Assembly: GCF_000308855.1 (NCBI RefSeq) | Contig: NZ_BAGM01000076.1 | Span: forward strand, 1 to 64,000 | Direction of reading: 5' to 3' | Length of the DNA: 64,000 nucleotides | Source of the DNA: Nocardia veterana NBRC 100344 | Lineage (GTDB): Bacteria; Actinomycetota; Actinomycetes; Mycobacteriales; Mycobacteriaceae | Shown here: piece after piece, positions 60,112-64,000 of the stretch | Layout: each line of letters starts with the position of its first letter | Position numbering within the stretch: position 1 is the first letter of the stretch | Notes under the pieces: model-generated | Databases searched by the model: none | Told to the model about the DNA's origin: nothing | Seen by the model: only the letters and a program-made list of their open reading frames with translations | Program-made: the position numbers and the translations under genes

Positions 60112-60498
60112 GTGGACAACCCTTTCGGACCGGCCGGTACCGCGAACTACGTACTGCTCACCACCTACAAGAAGGACGGCACCGCGGTGGCGACCCCGGT
60201 GTGGGCGGCGCTCGACGACGGGCGGTTGTACGTGTGGACCGAAACCGGCAGCTGGAAGGTGAAGCGGCTGCGGCGCAACCCGGAGGTGACCGTGCAGCCG
60301 TGCGGCGTCACCGGGAAACCGCGCGGCCCGATCGTCCGCGGCACCGGACGGGTGCTCGACGAGGCCGGCAGCGATCGGGTCCGGCAGCTGATCAAACGCA
60401 AGTACTCGCTGCAGGGCTGGCTGATCGTCACCGCCAGCGTGCTGCGGCGCGGCCGCAAGGGCACCATCGGTATCGAAATCACCGCGGCCGCAGCCTGA
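60112..60498 (+). CDS. PPOX-class F420/flavin-dependent split-barrel protein, copy 1
   Basis: 128 residues, GTG start at 60112, 35 bp after map on the same strand. Pattern: TANYVLLTTYKKDGTAVATPVW, then LYVWTETGSWKVKRLRRNPEVTV, a single split beta-barrel with the cofactor-binding Lys/Arg stretch typical of the TIGR03666-like PPOX family. Substrate unknown. It is a clear paralogue of the converging gene at 60506-60895; their stops are 7 bp apart. Confidence 0.88.
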   Translation: MDNPFGPAGTANYVLLTTYKKDGTAVATPVWAALDDGRLYVWTETGSWKVKRLRRNPEVTVQPCGVTGKPRGPIVRGTGRVLDEAGSDRVRQLIKRKYSLQGWLIVTASVLRRGRKGTIGIEITAAAA

Positions 60499-60505
60499 TC
60501 CGCTG

Positions 60506-60895
60506 TCACGGCGCGGCCGGCTCGGCGGTGATCGCCAAACCCACCGACCGATGCTTGCCGAGGATCAGTTTGTGGGCGCGGATCAGCAGGGTGCCGATCA
60601 GCCCGTATTTGCGGGCGATCAGATCGCGCACCCGCTCGGTGCCGGCCTCGTCGAGAATGCGTGCGGTGCCGGCACTGACCTCCGTACCCTTCGGCCGGCC
60701 GCGGTTGTCGCACGCCTGCAGCGTCACCGCGGCATTGCGGCGCAGGCGCTTGACCTTCCACGTCTTCGGATTGGTCCACACCACCAGCCGGTCGCCGTCG
60801 GGCGCCACCCAGACGGGGGTCCCGACCGGTGTCCCGTCCTTCTTGTAGGTGGTGAGCAGCACGTACTTCTGCTGGGCGAGTTCGTTCCAGGTCAT
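60506..60895 (-). CDS. PPOX-class F420/flavin-dependent split-barrel protein, copy 2
   Basis: 129 residues from ATG 60895 (MTWNELAQQKYVLLTTYKK); the frame upstream to 60946 is unlikely. It shares KYVLLTTYKKDGT, VWT...WKVKRLRRN, ILDEAG..RVRDLI and the overall length with the protein encoded tail-to-tail at 60112-60498. The expected role is F420- or flavin-dependent reduction of an unknown substrate. The arrangement suggests an inverted duplication or co-retained paralogues. Confidence 0.88.
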   Translation of the reverse strand: MTWNELAQQKYVLLTTYKKDGTPVGTPVWVAPDGDRLVVWTNPKTWKVKRLRRNAAVTLQACDNRGRPKGTEVSAGTARILDEAGTERVRDLIARKYGLIGTLLIRAHKLILGKHRSVGLAITAEPAAP

Positions 60896-60973
60896 GCCAC
60901 CACGGTAGGGGCCGGATCGGCCCGGCACATCCGTCCCGCGGCGCACCGCCGGTTGCGCCTGCCGGCGTAGCCG

Positions 60974-63900
60974 CTACTCCAGCTCGCCCTCGGTCTCGAG
61001 GTAGATCTGCCGCAGCCGGTCCAGGGTCTGCTGCTGCGGGGCCTCCCACATCTTGCGTTCGGCGGCCTCGAGCAGACGCTCGGCGATCCCGTGCAGCGCC
61101 CACGGGTTCGACTCGGTCATGAACTTGCGGTTCACCTCGTCGAAAACGTAGCTCTCCGAAAGCTTTTCGTACATCCAGTCGGCGACCACGTCGGTGGTGG
61201 CGTCGTAGCCGAACAGATAGTCGACCGTCGCCGCCATTTCGAACGCGCCCTTGTAGCCGTGCCGGCGCATCGCCTCCAGCCAGCGCGGGTTCACCACCCG
61301 CGAGCGGAAGACGCGGGTGGTCTCCTCCGACAGCGTCCGGGTGCGCACCGCGTCCGGGCGGGTGCTGTCGCCGATATAGGCCTCCGGATTCTTCCCGGTC
61401 AGCGCCCGCACCGCGGCGACCATGCCACCGTGGTACTGGAAGTAGTCGTCGGAATCGGCGATGTCGTGCTCGCGCGTGTCGGTGTTCTTGGCCGCGACCG
61501 CGATCCGCCGATACGCCGAGCGCATATCGTCGGCGGCCGGCACGCCGTCCAGGCCGCGGCCGTAGGCGTAGCCACCCCAGGTCGTGTACACCTGCGCCAG
61601 ATCGTCGTCGGTCCGCCAGCTCTTGGAATCGATCAGCTGCAGCAGACCCGCGCCGTAGGTGCCCGGCTTCGAACCGAAGATGCGGGTGGTGGCGCGCCGG
61701 TGGTCACCGTGTTCGGCGAGGTCGGCGTCGGTATGGGCGCGTACGTAATTCGATTCGGCCGGTTCGTCCAGTTCGGCGACCAGCCGGACGGCATCGTCGA
61801 GCAGCGCCAGCACGTGGGGGAAGGCATCCCGGAAGAAACCCGAGATGCGCACCGTGACGTCGATGCGCGGGCGGCCCAGCTCCGCGAGATCGATCACGTC
61901 CAGGCGCGTGACGCGGCGGCTGGCCTCGTCCCACACCGGCCGCACCCCCAGCAGCGCGAACACCTCGGCGATATCGTCTCCCGCGGTCCGCATGGCCGAG
62001 GTGCCCCACACCGACAATCCCACCGAGCGCGGATACTCACCGTGGTCGGCGAGATACCGCTGCAGCAGCGAATCGGCCATCGCCTGCCCGGTTTCCCAGG
62101 CCAGCCGCGACGGCACCGCCTTCGGATCGACCGAATAGAAGTTGCGCCCGGTGGGCAGCACGTTGATCAGGCCGCGCAGCGGGGAACCGCTCGGGCCGGC
62201 GGGGATGAAGCCACCGTCGAGCGCGTGCAGGATGCGCTCGATCTCCACGCCGGTCTGCCGCAGCCGCGGCACCACCTCGGTGGCGGCGAAACGCAGCACG
62301 GCGGCCAGGGTGTCGGGCCGCGCGGCCCCCGGCTCGTGGCGGGCCACCAGGTCGTCCACCGCCGCGGGGGACCAGTCGGTGGCCTGCAGGGCCGCCAGCA
62401 GCTGCCGCGCGCGCTGTTCGACCTCGTCCACCCGCTCGCGGGATTCGTCGCCGGATTCGTCGAGGCCCAGTGCCTCTCGCAGCCCGGGCACCGCGACCTG
62501 GCCGCCCCACAGCTGGCGGGCGCGCAGCATCGCCAGCACCAGATCCAGCTCTCCCTCGCCGGCCGGCGCCTGTCCCAGCACATGCAGGCCGTCGCGGATC
62601 TGCACATCCTTGATCTCGCACAGCCAGCCGTCGACGTGCAGGAGCATATCGTCGAAGGAGTCCTCGTCCGGGCGTTCCTCGAGGCCCAGATCGTGGTCCA
62701 TCTTCGCCGCCCGCATCAGGGTCCAGATCTGCTGGCGGACCGCGGGCAGTTTGGCCGGATCCAGTGCCGAGACGTTGGCGTGTTCGTCGAGCAACTGCTC
62801 GAGCCGCGCGATATCGCCGTAGGTTTCGGCCCGCGCCATCGGCGGGATGAGGTGGTCGACCAGAGTGGCGTGGGCACGACGTTTGGCCTGGGTACCCTCG
62901 CCGGGGTCGTTGACCAGGAACGGATAGATCAGCGGCAGATCGCCGAGGGCGGCGTCGGTGCCACAGGCGGCCGACATACCCAGCGTCTTTCCGGGCAGCC
63001 ATTCCAGGTTGCCGTGTTTGCCCAGGTGCACCATCGCGTCGGCGCCGAAACCACCCTCGTCGGCGGGGGCCGACAGCCAGCGGTAGACCGCCAGATAGTG
63101 GTGGCTGGGTGGCAGATCCGGATCGTGGTAGATGGCGACCGGGTTCTCACCGAAGCCGCGCGGCGGCTGGACCAGCAGCACGACATTGCCGAAACGCAGT
63201 GCGGCGATGACGATTTCGCCGTCCGGGTCGGCGGACCGGTCGACGAACAACTCCCCCGGCGGCGGTCCCCACGCCTGCACGACCGCCGTGCGCAACTCCT
63301 CGGGCAGGGTGGCGAACCAGGCGGAGTATTGCCGGGCGCCGATGCGAATCGGGTTGCCCTCCAACTGTTCCGCGCTGAGCCAGTCGGGATCCTGGCCACC
63401 GGCGGCGATCAGCGCGTGGATGAGTGCGTCGCCGTCGCGTTCCTCGAGACCCGGCACCTCGCCGGGCGCGCCGAGATCGTATCCGGCACTGCGCATCTCG
63501 GTGAGCAGGCGAATGGCGCTGGCCGGGGTGTCGAGGCCGACGGCATTGCCGATGCGGGCGTGTTTGGTCGGGTATGCCGAGAGCATCAGCGCGATCCGGC
63601 GGTGCGCGGTGGGCAGATGCCGCAGCCGTGCGTGCCGAACCGCGATGCCGGCCACCCGCGCCGCCCGTTCGGGGTCGGGCACGTAGCTGGACAGCCCGTC
63701 GGCGTCGAATTCCTTGAACGAGAACGGCACGGTGATGATGCGTCCGTCGAATTCCGGCACCGCGACCTGCGTGGCCACATCCAGCGGGGACAGCCCGTCG
63801 TCGTTGTCCTCCCACTGGGCGCGTCCGCTGGTCAGGCACAACCCCTGCAGGATCGGCACGTCCAGATCGGCGAGCGCGCCGATATCCCAGGCCTCGTCGT

Positions 63901-64000
63901 CGCCGCCGGCCGACGCGGTCGCCGGTTTGGCGCCCCCGGCCGCCAGCACCGTCACCACCAGCGCGTCCGCACCGCGCAGCGTGTCCAGCAGCGCCGGTTC
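60974..64000 (-). CDS. cobN: Cobaltochelatase subunit CobN, C-terminal part (start beyond window)
   Basis: 1009 codons of an open frame that continues past base 64000; full-length CobN is about 1200 residues, so most of the protein is here. Family stretches: MLSAYPTKHARIGNAVGLDTPAS, LGKHGNLEWLPGKT, PTGRNFYSVDPKAVPSR, SVWGTSAMRTAGDDIAEVFALLGVRP and the closing SNPWALHGIAERLLEA. CobN is the large, ATP-dependent subunit that inserts cobalt into hydrogenobyrinic acid a,c-diamide in aerobic cobalamin synthesis, working with CobS and CobT (or ChlI/ChlD-like partners). The start, its promoter and any cobalamin riboswitch lie outside the window. Confidence 0.97.
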   Translation of the reverse strand, partial: EPALLDTLRGADALVVTVLAAGGAKPATASAGGDDEAWDIGALADLDVPILQGLCLTSGRAQWEDNDDGLSPLDVATQVAVPEFDGRIITVPFSFKEFDADGLSSYVPDPERAARVAGIAVRHARLRHLPTAHRRIALMLSAYPTKHARIGNAVGLDTPASAIRLLTEMRSAGYDLGAPGEVPGLEERDGDALIHALIAAGGQDPDWLSAEQLEGNPIRIGARQYSAWFATLPEELRTAVVQAWGPPPGELFVDRSADPDGEIVIAALRFGNVVLLVQPPRGFGENPVAIYHDPDLPPSHHYLAVYRWLSAPADEGGFGADAMVHLGKHGNLEWLPGKTLGMSAACGTDAALGDLPLIYPFLVNDPGEGTQAKRRAHATLVDHLIPPMARAETYGDIARLEQLLDEHANVSALDPAKLPAVRQQIWTLMRAAKMDHDLGLEERPDEDSFDDMLLHVDGWLCEIKDVQIRDGLHVLGQAPAGEGELDLVLAMLRARQLWGGQVAVPGLREALGLDESGDESRERVDEVEQRARQLLAALQATDWSPAAVDDLVARHEPGAARPDTLAAVLRFAATEVVPRLRQTGVEIERILHALDGGFIPAGPSGSPLRGLINVLPTGRNFYSVDPKAVPSRLAWETGQAMADSLLQRYLADHGEYPRSVGLSVWGTSAMRTAGDDIAEVFALLGVRPVWDEASRRVTRLDVIDLAELGRPRIDVTVRISGFFRDAFPHVLALLDDAVRLVAELDEPAESNYVRAHTDADLAEHGDHRRATTRIFGSKPGTYGAGLLQLIDSKSWRTDDDLAQVYTTWGGYAYGRGLDGVPAADDMRSAYRRIAVAAKNTDTREHDIADSDDYFQYHGGMVAAVRALTGKNPEAYIGDSTRPDAVRTRTLSEETTRVFRSRVVNPRWLEAMRRHGYKGAFEMAATVDYLFGYDATTDVVADWMYEKLSESYVFDEVNRKFMTESNPWALHGIAERLLEAAERKMWEAPQQQTLDRLRQIYLETEGELE

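Overview
The window reads as a high-GC, mycolate-type actinobacterium, most likely Nocardia or a close relative. Supporting signs are heavily G/C-ended codons, a secreted cutinase, a deazaflavin (F420)-type nitroreductase-fold protein, several F420/flavin split-barrel proteins, an apolipoprotein N-acyltransferase next to an FxsA gene, and a 3.5-kb assembly-line polyketide synthase (PKS) style of gene organisation. No tRNA, rRNA, CRISPR array, transposase or integrase was recognised.

Bases 1-28961, minus strand: a modular type I PKS operon, transcribed right to left and running off the left edge. Five genes are tightly coupled (37-bp gap, zero gap, 4-bp overlap, 4-bp overlap) and encode modules KS-AT-DH-KR-ACP, KS-AT-DH-KR-ACP, KS-AT-DH-ER-KR-ACP, KS-AT-DH-KR-ACP, KS-AT-DH-KR-ACP, and then the start of a sixth (KS). 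Every visible AT carries malonyl-type motifs. The first gene starts with a docking helix and not a loading module, so the chain must be primed by a protein encoded elsewhere. Two KS regions share a 375-bp perfect repeat with extreme strand skew, the hallmark of a GRINS-type recombination tract.

Bases 28962-32926: a regulatory gap and then a MacB/LolD-type ABC exporter (permease and ATPase), same strand as the PKS and a plausible export or self-protection system. Bases 33202-36734: a TetR regulator with its split-barrel partner and an operator, a small secreted protein, a frame-scrambled remnant gene, and an HGGG-type esterase.

Bases 37033-45454: a regulator-rich block with two large AAA/STAND ATPase-LuxR regulators, a PucR/CdaR-type regulator, a cutinase, a RibD-like reductase and a small unknown protein. 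Bases 45599-60895: mostly chromosomal functions, including a Pro-rich membrane-anchored protein that may use an ATC start, an lnt / amidohydrolase / fxsA operon, a NarL-type two-component system, a TSUP permease, TetR regulators, a tldD-pmbA pair separated by a 72-bp tandem repeat, an F420-type nitroreductase with divergent TetR and a 28-bp palindrome, an Xre regulator divergent from a methionine aminopeptidase with two matching palindromes, and a tail-to-tail pair of paralogous split-barrel proteins. The right edge holds the C-terminal part of cobN (cobaltochelatase).

The left 29 kb is specialised metabolism with a likely exporter beside it. The centre is an accessory, regulation-heavy zone with gene decay. 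From about 45 kb rightwards the content looks like core genome.
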